Shown one piece after another: positions 42,902-51,083 of a stretch of DNA of 64,000 bases; the stretch's first letter is position 1; every line of letters begins with the position of its first letter. The DNA is from Tateyamaria sp. Alg231-49 (GTDB taxonomy: Bacteria; Pseudomonadota; Alphaproteobacteria; Rhodobacterales; Rhodobacteraceae), in the NCBI RefSeq assembly GCF_900143535.1, contig NZ_FRFA01000002.1, positions 124,001-188,000 of the forward strand, in the 5' to 3' direction. The position numbers and the translations under genes were made by a program. The notes under the pieces were generated by a model that did no database searches, was not told where the DNA came from, and saw only the letters and a program-made list of their open reading frames with translations.

Positions 42902-43546
42902 ATGATTACTGCCAAAGCCGCTTCCGCCCGCGCTTGGGAAATCTGTAACCTTGCCCCGATTGTGCCGGTTCTTGTGGTTGAGGATGTCGCCCATGCGCGC
43001 CCCTTGGCGGAGGCGTTGGTCGCCGGTGGGTTGCCCGCGCTTGAGGTGACTTTGAGGACGCCTGCCGCTTTGGACGTGATCGCGGCCATGGCTGAGGTTG
43101 AGGGTGGCGTCGTTGGTGCGGGCACGCTGGTTACGCCGGATGATGTCTATGCGGCCAAGGAGGCGGGGGCGCAGTTCGGGGTCTCGCCCGGTGCCACGGA
43201 CGCTTTGATTGCGGCCTGTGAGGCCGAAGGATTGCCCTTGTTGCCGGGGGCGGCGACGGCGTCGGAGGCGATGGCGCTGCTTGAGCGGGGCTATGACATG
43301 CTCAAGTTTTTCCCGGCGGAGGCGTCGGGGGGCGCGCCCGCTTTGAAGGCGATTGGGGCGCCGTTGCCTCAGATTTCGTTCTGCCCCACTGGAGGGGTGA
43401 GCATGGGCAATGCGAACAGTTATCTGAGCTTGCCAAATGTGGTCTGTGCGGGGGGGTCCTGGGTGGCGCCCAAGGATCTGGTTCAGGCCGGTGACTGGGC
43501 TGGAATCGAGGCCTTGGCCCGCGAGGCGGCGGCGCTGCCGCGGTGA
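42902..43546 (+). CDS. eda: KDPG aldolase (2-dehydro-3-deoxyphosphogluconate aldolase)
   Basis: A 214-residue class I aldolase that splits KDPG into pyruvate and glyceraldehyde 3-phosphate. The VGAGTLVTP motif near residue 72, PGATDALI near 100 and the Schiff-base Lys in DMLKFFPAEASGG near 133 are visible, as is the FCPTGGVS phosphate loop. It begins 2 bp after edd, so the pair forms the complete Entner-Doudoroff branch under the LacI-type site upstream of edd. Confidence 0.96.
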   Translation: MITAKAASARAWEICNLAPIVPVLVVEDVAHARPLAEALVAGGLPALEVTLRTPAALDVIAAMAEVEGGVVGAGTLVTPDDVYAAKEAGAQFGVSPGATDALIAACEAEGLPLLPGAATASEAMALLERGYDMLKFFPAEASGGAPALKAIGAPLPQISFCPTGGVSMGNANSYLSLPNVVCAGGSWVAPKDLVQAGDWAGIEALAREAAALPR

Positions 43547-43570
43547 TTTTCTGGATGGGCCCCGGAATGG

Positions 43571-43649
43571 GTGTCCCACGCTGGGACAGAAACCTCGGTT
43601 AGGAATATCAAAGGGTTACAGAGGCGGTTTAGGCCTTTGTTAACTTTTG
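43571..43649. repeat. Dispersed palindromic repeat, copy B
   Basis: Second copy of the element at 5582. GTGTCCCACGCTGGGACAG (43571-43589) is identical over 19 bp, GGGTTACAGAGGCG (43613-43626) lies at the same 42-bp offset, and the TGTTAACTTTTGG tail is similar. Like copy A, it lies just after a set of coding sequences and borders a gene-poor stretch. Confidence 0.75.
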
Positions 43650-44248
43650 GACGGTGGCAAATACATGCTGCTGTCTGGATCTTTGGAACATATATTGGTT
43701 GCCCAGAGGCTTTGATTTGAGCTTTGGTACGTTCATCTGACGGGCCTTGATGCCGCACGAAATCGCCCCCGGTTTCCGCCGAAACTGAGCACCGGGATCG
43801 GAGACAAGCCTAGCGCGCCGGTCCGTCATTGCCCGATAGCTGATTGGGCGTTGCCAAGTCCGCCGAGAAGGGCCGGACCGCCCCGCAGTCTGGCGATTTG
43901 TTGGGCTGTGGTGCGACAGGCAAGCTTTGCGATATCCTTGATCCATCAACCGCCCGGTCAGTCGCGTGGCATCGCCACTCCGCGCTTTGGCAATGGATCG
44001 CTGCGTCACCGGACTAAGGTCTGCTCGTCGGATACTGCCCTGCATTGATGGCGGGACACGAATGTCGGCTTGGCTGTGGATGGCCAATATGGCTGTAAAC
44101 AAAAAGATCACTGACTCGGCCGAAGTGGCCGGCACACTTGATCGGAATTGCAAACTACCACAACATGCCGGGCAGCGCGCTCAATTGGTAATGTCGATTT
44201 TGATAAACCACGCGCAAACTGCCGGCGATGGCACAGAAGGGAAGAGAA
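43650..44248. other. Gene-poor stretch between eda and the DUF2652 gene
   Basis: About 600 bp without a convincing gene. A 174-codon frame on the minus strand (43629-44153) is rich in Arg and Ser, has no recognisable domain, no good ribosome-binding site and ends inside the dispersed repeat, so I do not call it. The only positive signals are the repeat at its left edge and AAGGGAAGAGAA before the DUF2652 start. It may be a decayed gene or element. Confidence 0.5.
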
Positions 44249-45382
44249 ATGAGCAAGGCCGAGAATGGTGTCAAAACCGCGTACTTCGTAATTGCAGATA
44301 TATCTGGCTACACGAAATTCATGTCTGAGACAGCGATTGAACATGCCAAGGGAATTCTTGAGTCTTTGTTTGGCAACTTGTTGCCCGCGATCAGATCGCC
44401 GCTGACCATATCCGGTTTGCAAGGTGACGCTGTTTTTGCTTACGCGGTCCAAAGCGAAGTGATGACGCAGCAATTCATCCTCGATTTTGCGGAGCAGCTT
44501 TATTGCGTGTTTGCACGTAGCAAAGAGAAGATGTTGATCAACACCTCATGTCCCTGTGACGCCTGTTCAACTGTTGAAGGGCTTGAGTTGAAAATCGTTG
44601 TCCACTTCGGAGACTGCGTTGTTCAAAAAACTGGCGACCGCGAAGAACTGGCGGGACAGGATGTCATCACTGCTTTTCGCCTGTTGAAAAACAGCGTCAA
44701 GGAACGCACCGGCCTGAGCGCGTATACTTTGATATCGTGTGATGCGTTGAGAGCGATGGAATTGGGCGACTATTTCGACGACTCTGAGTTTTATACAGAA
44801 GAGATCGAGCATATCGGCAAGGTAGAGTATGTCGTTCGCGATATGCGCGCCGCATGGGAGCGCCGCCGTAGTTCAGAACGCACGTTTGTCGAAAAAACTG
44901 ACGACCTTCTGTTGGAGGAATGGATCATTCCGTTGCCCGTTTCGCCAGACGTGGCGTTTACAATATGCACCCGTCCAGAGTTGCGCGCAGAATGGCTTGG
45001 AGCAAACAAGGTTGAACTTTTCAACACCAATAAGGGCAAGATAGAACCAGATACATTGTATCACTGCTATCACGGAGAAGACATTTTCCCGTTCCAGATT
45101 GTGGACTGGAACCCCGGCGACTACGCAACCGGGAAGTACAACCTGCCTATGGGATTGACCATGTTGGAGACGACTGAACTTGTTCAAGTCGGTGACGGCA
45201 CAATGGTCAAGATCCGCTTTGCTACACCGACGTCACCCAAACTGATGGGTAAGCTGATGTCTGGAATGGTAAAGAAAAAGCTGAAGGGGATTATCGCCCC
45301 GGACAAAGAGAACCGGATTGCCAAGATGAAAGCTCTGGGAGAAAAGTTCTCACATTTGGGTGGCGCTGTGGCGGCCGCCTGA
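44249..45382 (+). CDS. DUF2652 protein, adenylate-cyclase-like plus SRPBCC-like domain
   Basis: A 377-residue cytosolic protein. The first half begins YFVIADISGYTKFMSE, the core strand of class III nucleotide cyclases, with GLQGDAVFAY and LKIVVHFGDCVVQ following as in the DUF2652 family. The second half (about 215-355, from EEWIIPLPVSPDVAFTICT) looks like a SRPBCC/START lipid-binding fold. A CPCDACST cluster lies near residue 105. Whether it makes cAMP is unclear: the family often lacks some catalytic residues. AAGGGAAGAGAA precedes the ATG. Transcribed alone. Confidence 0.75.
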   Translation: MSKAENGVKTAYFVIADISGYTKFMSETAIEHAKGILESLFGNLLPAIRSPLTISGLQGDAVFAYAVQSEVMTQQFILDFAEQLYCVFARSKEKMLINTSCPCDACSTVEGLELKIVVHFGDCVVQKTGDREELAGQDVITAFRLLKNSVKERTGLSAYTLISCDALRAMELGDYFDDSEFYTEEIEHIGKVEYVVRDMRAAWERRRSSERTFVEKTDDLLLEEWIIPLPVSPDVAFTICTRPELRAEWLGANKVELFNTNKGKIEPDTLYHCYHGEDIFPFQIVDWNPGDYATGKYNLPMGLTMLETTELVQVGDGTMVKIRFATPTSPKLMGKLMSGMVKKKLKGIIAPDKENRIAKMKALGEKFSHLGGAVAAA

Positions 45383-45486
45383 GAACGGGCAGCGCCCATC
45401 GCCTTTTTGACTGTGCTGGGTTCTGGGTTCAAACCGGACCTGCGCCGCGCTTACCCCTCGACTTCAGAACCTGAACAAGGCCCAAG

Positions 45487-45506
45487 GGCACCACTTTGGT
45501 GGTGCC
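45487..45506 (+). terminator. Hairpin after the DUF2652 gene
   Basis: GGCACCAC and GTGGTGCC form a perfect 8-bp stem around TTTG, followed by GTTCGTT. About 105 bp after the DUF2652 stop. A weak intrinsic terminator, since the T-run is broken. Confidence 0.5.
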
Positions 45507-45601
45507 GTTCGTTAACCACGCAGTTTGCGATCTGAAATTGACAAATCTCTGATTTAGAAGTCATTGTTGTTATTGAATTTTCGAAGGGCGAAGAAAAAAC
45601 C

Positions 45602-46861
45602 ATGCGCATCGTTCTGGCTCTTGTCGTTCCGGTTTTAATTGTTCTGCTCGTTATTATTTCAATCAACAGCCTGACGCCGCCCGAAAGCATCCGATTGGCC
45701 GCCGGGTCAAAGGGTGGGGGATATTGGCAGGTCGGCCTCAGATATCAGTCCAAACTGGCGCGTGATGACATAAGGGTGGAGTTGGTCGAGACAGCCGGAT
45801 CGATTGAGAATATCCAGAGGTTGGTTGATGGTGATGTCGACGTTGCCTTTGTGCAGGGCGGGCTTGATCTGCCAGGCGGGCATGACCTGCAATCGCTGGG
45901 TGCGATTTTTCCGGAGCCTTTGGTCATTTTTCGCCATGTCTCGGCAAATGTGAGCCGCTATCCGGGCGAATGGCAGGGCTTGAAACTGGCGGCGGGGCAG
46001 GTTGGGTCAGGAACGCGCGCCGCAGCGATTACGTTGATCAAGGCCGCTGGAATGCAAAATTCCGGGATTGAGTTGGTCGAAAAAGGCGGCTCTGACTCGA
46101 TCGCGGCATTGCGCGCAGGACAGGCGGATGCGGCATTGTTTGTGGCGCCCCTTGATGCCCCATACCTAAAAGAAGCATTGCTAGACCCTGAGTTGGAGCT
46201 GGTCCAGTTGGCGTTGGTGGACGCGATTTCCTTTAATTTCAACAGCGCCCATTCGGCCGTGGTGCCCGCCGGGGCGGCGACATTGGACCCGCCCGTCCCT
46301 GCACAGGATGTGAAGATTCTGACACTGACGGCTTCGATGATCGCCCCGAGCGATCTGCACCCGGCCGTCATTGACCGATTGGTGCACGCTGCCAACAAGC
46401 TGCACGCGGATCGCACCGTTTTGCAGGAGGCCAAGGAATTCCCCAATACGAATTCGCCCCCCGCCGCGATGAATGACGTGGCATGGCACATGATCACGTC
46501 CGGCACGAACGTGCTGCATGACTTTTTTCCGTTTTGGATTGCTGCCCAGTTTGGCAGAGTTTTGCTGCTTCTTTTGCCTTTGTTGTTCCTTGCCCCGTTA
46601 TTGCGTGTCGTTCCGTCGGGATATGTGTGGTTTCAAAATCGTCGGGTGTGGCGCCATTACCAGCGGATATCTGCATTGGAAGTTGAGATGCACAATGCGT
46701 CTGACATTGATGAAGTGGACGTCATCGCCAAGAAACTGGACGAAGTTGCAGAGACTTTGGCTAGTTTGAAGCTGCCTCTGGCCTACCGCCAAAAAGCTTA
46801 TGATGCGCGATTGCACATTGATCTCATTCGCACCGAGATTGAGCGTCGCCGGACCGCGTAA
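45602..46861 (+). CDS. TAXI family solute-binding protein with C-terminal membrane anchor
   Basis: A 419-residue protein with an N-terminal hydrophobic helix (residues 3-25), a TAXI-type periplasmic binding domain (about 30-290; LAAGSKGGGYWQVG and VDVAFVQGG are typical), then a second hydrophobic helix (about 318-340) and a cytoplasmic helical tail (about 350-419) rich in charged residues. Most TAXI proteins are free binding proteins next to a TRAP permease; here there is no permease and the protein is anchored at both ends, so it may act as a sensor or in signalling rather than uptake. Confidence 0.8.
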   Translation: MRIVLALVVPVLIVLLVIISINSLTPPESIRLAAGSKGGGYWQVGLRYQSKLARDDIRVELVETAGSIENIQRLVDGDVDVAFVQGGLDLPGGHDLQSLGAIFPEPLVIFRHVSANVSRYPGEWQGLKLAAGQVGSGTRAAAITLIKAAGMQNSGIELVEKGGSDSIAALRAGQADAALFVAPLDAPYLKEALLDPELELVQLALVDAISFNFNSAHSAVVPAGAATLDPPVPAQDVKILTLTASMIAPSDLHPAVIDRLVHAANKLHADRTVLQEAKEFPNTNSPPAAMNDVAWHMITSGTNVLHDFFPFWIAAQFGRVLLLLLPLLFLAPLLRVVPSGYVWFQNRRVWRHYQRISALEVEMHNASDIDEVDVIAKKLDEVAETLASLKLPLAYRQKAYDARLHIDLIRTEIERRRTA

Positions 46862-46921
46862 CTGACTGTACTTTTCGTGTAGGTGGCGCCGCCATCACGT
46901 GAAATGGTTCCCGCCACGAAA

Positions 46922-46947
46922 AAGGCCGCCCCATCTGGAGCGGCCTT
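46922..46947. terminator. Bidirectional terminator between the TAXI protein gene and rpmE
   Basis: AAGGCCGC and GCGGCCTT form a perfect 8-bp stem. AAAAA precedes it and TTTT follows on the plus strand, so it can terminate both converging units: TAXI protein on the plus strand, rpmE on the minus strand. Confidence 0.85.
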
Positions 46948-46970
46948 TTGGTCTTGCGTGGCAAGTGGCT

Positions 46971-47192
46971 TTAGAAGCCCAGACCTGCGTACTTGTTCTT
47001 GAACTTGGACACACGGCCGCCGGTGTCCATCAGGCGGGATGTGCCGCCTGTCCATGCGGGGTGCACGGAGGGGTCGATGTCGAGCGACAGTTGGTCGCCT
47101 TCTTTGCCCCATGTGGATTTCATTTCCACAATCGTACCGTCGGTCATTTTGACGTTGATCATGTGGTAGTCGGGATGCGTATCGGCCTTCAT
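46971..47192 (-). CDS. rpmE: 50S ribosomal protein L31, zinc-free type
   Basis: A 73-residue protein of the large ribosomal subunit. The start [19 protein letters not shown] and the middle HPAWTGG are typical of L31. It has no cysteines, so it is the C- form that does not bind zinc. Its ATG overlaps the rplS stop by 4 bp, so translation is coupled. Confidence 0.95.
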   Translation of the reverse strand: MKADTHPDYHMINVKMTDGTIVEMKSTWGKEGDQLSLDIDPSVHPAWTGGTSRLMDTGGRVSKFKNKYAGLGF

Positions 47193-47575
47193 GCCTTGGC
47201 TCCTTCGGACTTGGGTTTGTAGTTGGACACTTCTGCGATACGGGCGGATTTACCGCGGCGCGAACGCAGGTAGTAAAGCTTGGCGCGACGCACGCGACCG
47301 CGGCGAACCACGGTGATGCTGTCGATGTTTGTCGAGTAGAGGGGGAACACACGTTCCACGCCCTCGCCAAAGGAGATCTTGCGCACGGTGAACGAGCCGG
47401 CGATGCCGTGGCCGTTGTTGCGTGCGATGCAGACGCCTTCGTAGTTCTGAACCCGGGTGCGCGTACCCTCGGTCACTTTAAAGCCGACGCGGATAGTGTC
47501 TCCGGCTTTGAAATCTGGGATGTCTTTCCCCAGGGCGGCAATTTGCTCCGCCTCGATCTGTGCGATCACGTCCAT
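47189..47575 (-). CDS. rplS: 50S ribosomal protein L19
   Basis: A 128-residue L19 protein located at the 30S-50S interface. The [15 protein letters not shown] motif near residue 26 and the [19 protein letters not shown] block near 85 are characteristic. ATAGGAG precedes the ATG at 47575; the frame continues 25 codons upstream without family similarity. In this group rplS usually follows trmD; here a frameshifted gene and about 700 bp separate them. Confidence 0.95.
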   Translation of the reverse strand: MDVIAQIEAEQIAALGKDIPDFKAGDTIRVGFKVTEGTRTRVQNYEGVCIARNNGHGIAGSFTVRKISFGEGVERVFPLYSTNIDSITVVRRGRVRRAKLYYLRSRRGKSARIAEVSNYKPKSEGAKA

Positions 47576-47857
47576 TGACGTAACTCCTATATGTGCGCGT
47601 GGTTCGTGCCACGGCGTTTGTGTGCGATCTGAGAGCTCTTTGGTCTTCACCGGGTCCGCGTTCGCGCCCGCCAGAGGTCAGGTCATCATTCGTTCATGTC
47701 ATTCCCGCCATACTGATTTGTCGGACCGAAGAAGGTTCCACAGCAAAACGGGTCCGGTCGGGCAAACCCCGAGTCGGAATGGGCGACGTATAGGGGCAGC
47801 CAGAGTGGCAATCAAGGGTGTAAACGTTGCCGTTTCACAGCAACATTGTGGCCGTGC

Positions 47858-48267
47858 TCAGGCCAACAAACCATCATTGCGGTCATCATGCATGTCTGCA
47901 AAACGTTGTGGCAATGCGCGCTCTAGGATCGAAACCGGGATCTGGGCCTCTGAGTTCAGGTGATCGGCGGTGAGGATTGGCTGTTGGAGCGCTGGGGAGC
48001 TTTCACGTTGAGGTGGGGGAGCTGCTTGGCAGGTTTTTTGCCCGGCAAAGCGCGTAAACTTTTTGTCCGCATCCCGTGCAGCGCTTAGCCCGTCCACGGC
48101 CTCGGTAAATCGCGAGAACCGCTTGTGTTTCAGTTGCGCAGTGTGTGCGGAAGGCTGTGTGCCCAAGTCGCCAAATAGTTTTCCCACGCGAGTACCCCGT
48201 TGCTGGTTTCTACCCACGGTGGCGTAGGAATAGGGCGAAACTTAGTCGTTTGTGATAAATTATTCAT
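47858..48267 (-). pseudogene. Frameshifted hypothetical gene between trmD and rplS
   Basis: Two overlapping minus-strand frames read as one protein once a shift is allowed. The first half starts at ATG 48267 (MNNLSQTTKFRPIPTPPW) and runs to LPHTLRN-stop near 48130. The second continues as AQLKHKRFSRFTEAVDGLSAARDADKKF to 47858. Deleting one CA from the CACACAC run near 48140 joins them as LPHT-AQLKHK, giving about 137 residues. The product, soluble and basic in its middle, is not recognised. It may be a disrupted gene, a slippage tract or a sequencing error. Confidence 0.45.
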
Positions 48268-48290
48268 ACAGCGGTGGGTTTTTGAGCGGA

Positions 48291-49082
48291 TTATTGCCGA
48301 TCGCGATTTTTCTGCCAAAGGTCCGGACGCCGTTCTTGCGTCAGTTTTTCGGACATCTCTTGCCGCCAGGCCGCGATTTTTCCGTGATTGCCGGACATCA
48401 AAATCTCTGGGATGTCTCTGCCCTCCCATGTGCTGGGTTTGGTGTATTGGGGGTGCTCAAGCAGGCCTGTGGAATGGCTTTCCTCGACCGCACTTTCCGC
48501 ATTCCCGAGCACACCCGGTAGCAGCCGCACGGTCGCATCAAGCATCGCTTGTGCTGCGATCTCTCCGCCTGTCATCACGAAATCGCCCAGCGACACTTCG
48601 GTTACACCCCAATGTTCCAACACCCGTTCATCCACCCCTTCGAAGCGGCCGCACAGCATCGTAACCCCGTCGCAGCGCGCCAGATCGCGCGCCATGGCCT
48701 GATCAAAGGGCCGCCCGCGCGGAGACATATAGAGGATGGGCCAGCGCCCGCGCGCATGCCCTTGGGCCTCGGCCAGTGCTTTGCTCACAACATCCGCGCG
48801 CAGCACCATGCCTGCTCCGCCGCCCGCAGGCGTGTCATCGACGTTGCGGTGTTTGCCCACCCCGTGGGTCCGCAGGTCGTGGGTATGAAGCTGCCATTTG
48901 CCGTCTTGCAGTGCTTTGCCCGTAAGCGAGGCGCCCAGCACGCCGGGGAACGTGTCAGGGAACAGTGTCACAACCCGCGCTTGCCAGATACCGACGAGGT
49001 CCGGCGCTTCGTCCATCAGTGAAGACGGTTGGAGTGTCGGGCGGATGGCTTTGCGTCCGTGGGATTTGGTGGGTGATGTCAT
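48291..49082 (-). CDS. trmD: tRNA (guanine-N1-)-methyltransferase
   Basis: Methylates G37 of tRNAs that read CNN codons, preventing frameshifting. A SPOUT-fold enzyme of 263 residues. Markers: GIWQARVVTLFPDTFPG near residue 28, GKHRNVDDTPAGGGAGMVLR near 75, the SAM-knot LCGRFEGVDERV near 145 and SLGDFVMTGGE near 165. I chose the ATG at 49082; a shorter start at 49016 would still keep the SPOUT core. Confidence 0.95.
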   Translation of the reverse strand: MTSPTKSHGRKAIRPTLQPSSLMDEAPDLVGIWQARVVTLFPDTFPGVLGASLTGKALQDGKWQLHTHDLRTHGVGKHRNVDDTPAGGGAGMVLRADVVSKALAEAQGHARGRWPILYMSPRGRPFDQAMARDLARCDGVTMLCGRFEGVDERVLEHWGVTEVSLGDFVMTGGEIAAQAMLDATVRLLPGVLGNAESAVEESHSTGLLEHPQYTKPSTWEGRDIPEILMSGNHGKIAAWRQEMSEKLTQERRPDLWQKNRDRQ

Positions 49083-49202
49083 GGGACCGTCGCTCAGTTG
49101 CACGCAAGGGGTATGCGCGGTTTGTGCGTGAGAGTTCAAGCGGGACCTGTTTTTAGGGCTTTGTGTCGGGTCTGTGCATGAGGTCAGCCGGTGCACTGAC
49201 GT

Positions 49203-49709
49203 CTAGAACAGGCCCTCGGGTGGGTCGGCAACAATGCGCCCTGCATCCAGATCCACAGTTGGCACAACGGCCTGCGTGAAGGGGACAAGTACTGTCGCGC
49301 TTTGTCCGGGCAGTTGCACTTCGAGCAGGTCACCTGCGCCATGGTTTTGCACGGACTTGACCCGACCCAGTTCTGCGCCGCCGGTGTCATACACGGCGAG
49401 CCCGGTGAGATCGGAGTAGTAAAATTCGTCAGTCGGCAGGGTCGGTAACTGGTCGCGACGCGCAAACAGTTGCGTGCCTTTCAGTGCGTCGGCCTGCTCT
49501 TTGGTCTCAACCTCGGCGATCCGCGCGACAAAGCCGTTTTTCATGGGCCTGATCAGGGCGAGGGTAAAGCTGCGCGTGCCGTCTTGTGTCGTCAGCGGGT
49601 TGTAGTTTTCGATGTCATAGGGATCAGCGCAGAAGGATTTCACGCGCGTCTCGCCTACGATCCCGTAGGAGCCGCTGATCGCGCCCACGCAGATCATCTC
49701 GTCACTCAT
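49203..49709 (-). CDS. rimM: Ribosome maturation factor RimM
   Basis: A 168-residue 16S processing factor that binds S19. It has the N-terminal RimM beta-barrel ([19 protein letters not shown]) and the C-terminal PRC-barrel with [15 protein letters not shown] and [12 protein letters not shown]. The ATG at 49709 lies inside the preceding 45-residue ORF, whose stop is 8 bp further, so the two are coupled. trmD follows 120 bp downstream. Confidence 0.95.
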   Translation of the reverse strand: MSDEMICVGAISGSYGIVGETRVKSFCADPYDIENYNPLTTQDGTRSFTLALIRPMKNGFVARIAEVETKEQADALKGTQLFARRDQLPTLPTDEFYYSDLTGLAVYDTGGAELGRVKSVQNHGAGDLLEVQLPGQSATVLVPFTQAVVPTVDLDAGRIVADPPEGLF

Positions 49710-49839
49710 TCCAGCACACTCCGTCCCGCATTTGCCCACCGGCTTGCGTGCACGCTTCGCCCGCCTGACTGCGTTCGAACAGCAAGCCTGCCGTGAAGGC
49801 GAAGAGGATCAGAATGGGCGTGCGAATTAGCGAAAACAT
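49702..49839 (-). CDS. 45-residue small membrane or exported protein overlapping rimM
   Basis: ATG at 49839, TGA overlapping the first codons of rimM. An N-terminal hydrophobic segment ([17 protein letters not shown]) is followed by a short tail with two cysteines in [18 protein letters not shown]; the Cys-GG-G-Cys-W pattern looks conserved-type and could form a disulfide in the periplasm. The overlap with rimM suggests translation. The ribosome-binding site is weak. Family not recognised. Confidence 0.55.
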   Translation of the reverse strand: MFSLIRTPILILFAFTAGLLFERSQAGEACTQAGGQMRDGVCWNE

Positions 49840-50120
49840 GGGGGTCTTTGTTTGGGTGGTGGGACGTTATGCATTTGCCCCTGCGGGGGTGGCTTTGTCC
49901 AGAGGGGGTTTTGAATGACTGAAACGCGTGCCCTGCGTTGTGACGGCGCCAAGGCCCATGCCGCTCTTTTGCTGCTTCAAAGTGCAAAGTATCCGACAGA
50001 CATGACGAGCAAGGTTATTATGGGCCCGATATCTGTGACGTATTCCCAGAGATATGGCGTTACGGGTGCGTTTGGATTGTGAAGAAGTTCATTTTCTTAG
50101 GGATGCAGGCATTAAATGAA

Positions 50121-50161
50121 GGCGTGGCGGTAATTAGTTGGGGATAGACTCCCGCCACGCC
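50121..50161 (-). terminator. 10-bp inverted repeat, possible end of a short transcript
   Basis: GGCGTGGCGG (50121-50130) and CCGCCACGCC (50152-50161) pair perfectly around 21 nt. On the minus strand TTCATTTAAT follows, a weak T-rich tail. It could end a minus-strand RNA of about 240 nt starting near 50358, downstream of the 50394 motif. Confidence 0.4.
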
Positions 50162-50393
50162 CTAAATATGCTTAAACCAATATTGATCTGCATCTGATGT
50201 GCCGGTCGCTCACTTTACACACCAGCATGCAGCCAGCAGAGCATCTCACGATGGTCCACTGGGGCCCGGCATAACCACCGGTTAACTCGTACCATTTCAG
50301 CAGCCTAAACTTTGGCCCCCAGAGCGTCCGCGGATCAGTAATGTTTCCGTGCCCTGAAACTATCATTATGGCCCAAAGCTACAAATCGGCGCA

Positions 50394-50414
50394 GTTGCCT
50401 AGGTAGATTTGCCT
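50394..50414 (-). promoter_or_regulatory. Shared motif AGGCAAATCTACCTAGG, copy downstream of the response regulator
   Basis: On the minus strand AGGCAAATCTACCTAGGCAAC; the copy at 53506 reads AGGCAATTCTACCTAGGTGAAC. On the minus strand a CATAAT (50370-50365) lies 23 bp beyond it as a possible -10, with no good -35, as expected for an activator-dependent promoter. Such a promoter would drive transcription away from the two-component genes into the short gene-free stretch. Confidence 0.5.
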
Positions 50415-50453
50415 ATGCCTCGTCCGTACCCTCAAGGAGCTTTGAGCGGTGGC

Positions 50454-51083
50454 CTAAGTGTTTAACCGTTGCGAGGCGATGGCCAGATCGATGATTTCAA
50501 CCATCGAGCTGGCCTGCATTTTTTCCAGAATCCGGGCGCGATGGTGGTCAACTGTACGCGGGCTGATGTCGAGCGCGCGCGCGATTTCTTTGCTGGTGGT
50601 GTTTGAGGGGTTTGACACGACCATATCCACAATTTCCCGTTCACGGGTGGTCAGCGTGTCCAGCATCATCCTTGCCCGCAGCGCTTTGTCCCGAGACTCA
50701 TTGCCGAGGGCATTGATCCTCAGCGCCTGATTGATTCGGTCGACCAGAACCTCTGTGCGAAATGGCTTTTCCAGAAAGTCGATTGCGCCGGCCTTCATCG
50801 CCTCAACGGATTCGGGAATGCCCCCATGGCCTGTGATGAAAATGATGGGAGGCGCGCAGCCTTCGGTCACAAGCTTTTTTTGCAGCTCGAGCCCATTCAT
50901 TCCCTCCATGCCGTAGTCAAGAACGATACACCCCGACCGGCCCGCTTCGAATTCATCCAGAAAGGCCCGGGCGGATTCGAAGGTTTCCACTGAGAAACCC
51001 CGTTTTTTCAGGGACCTGCTCAGCGACGAGCGAATGTCTTCGTCGTCATCGACAACAAAAATGGTATCCCCTTTGCCAGTCAC
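50454..51083 (-). CDS. FixJ-type response regulator (REC-LuxR HTH)
   Basis: A 209-residue regulator. Receiver residues are Asp12/Asp13, the phospho-acceptor Asp56 in CIVLDYGM, Thr84 in FITGHGG and Lys106 in EKPF. The C-terminal LuxR-type HTH begins at TTREREIVDMV (about 145) with DISPRTVDHHRARILEKM as the recognition part. The GTG start at 51083 overlaps the kinase stop (GTGA); an ATG at 51116 would lengthen it by 11 residues. It is co-translated with its kinase and probably binds the paired motif at 50394 and 53506. Confidence 0.92.
   Translation of the reverse strand: MTGKGDTIFVVDDDEDIRSSLSRSLKKRGFSVETFESARAFLDEFEAGRSGCIVLDYGMEGMNGLELQKKLVTEGCAPPIIFITGHGGIPESVEAMKAGAIDFLEKPFRTEVLVDRINQALRINALGNESRDKALRARMMLDTLTTREREIVDMVVSNPSNTTSKEIARALDISPRTVDHHRARILEKMQASSMVEIIDLAIASQRLNT

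Larger units (their letters stand above)
49840..50453. other. Intergenic region between rimM operon and the two-component genes
   Basis: The usual upstream genes of rimM (rpsP, ffh) are not here. A 55-residue frame at 49915-50082 on the plus strand has AGAGGGGG eight bases upstream but no recognisable domain; I rate it about one in four to be real. A 64-codon frame on the minus strand (50172-50366) is possible but featureless. The stronger signals are a 10-bp inverted repeat at 50121-50161 and a motif at 50394 shared with 53506, listed separately. Confidence 0.5.

Noticed and set aside
43629-44153. A 174-codon minus-strand frame as a transposase remnant
   Set aside because: No DDE or HTH pattern, no terminal inverted repeats or target duplications; not enough to call it a mobile element.
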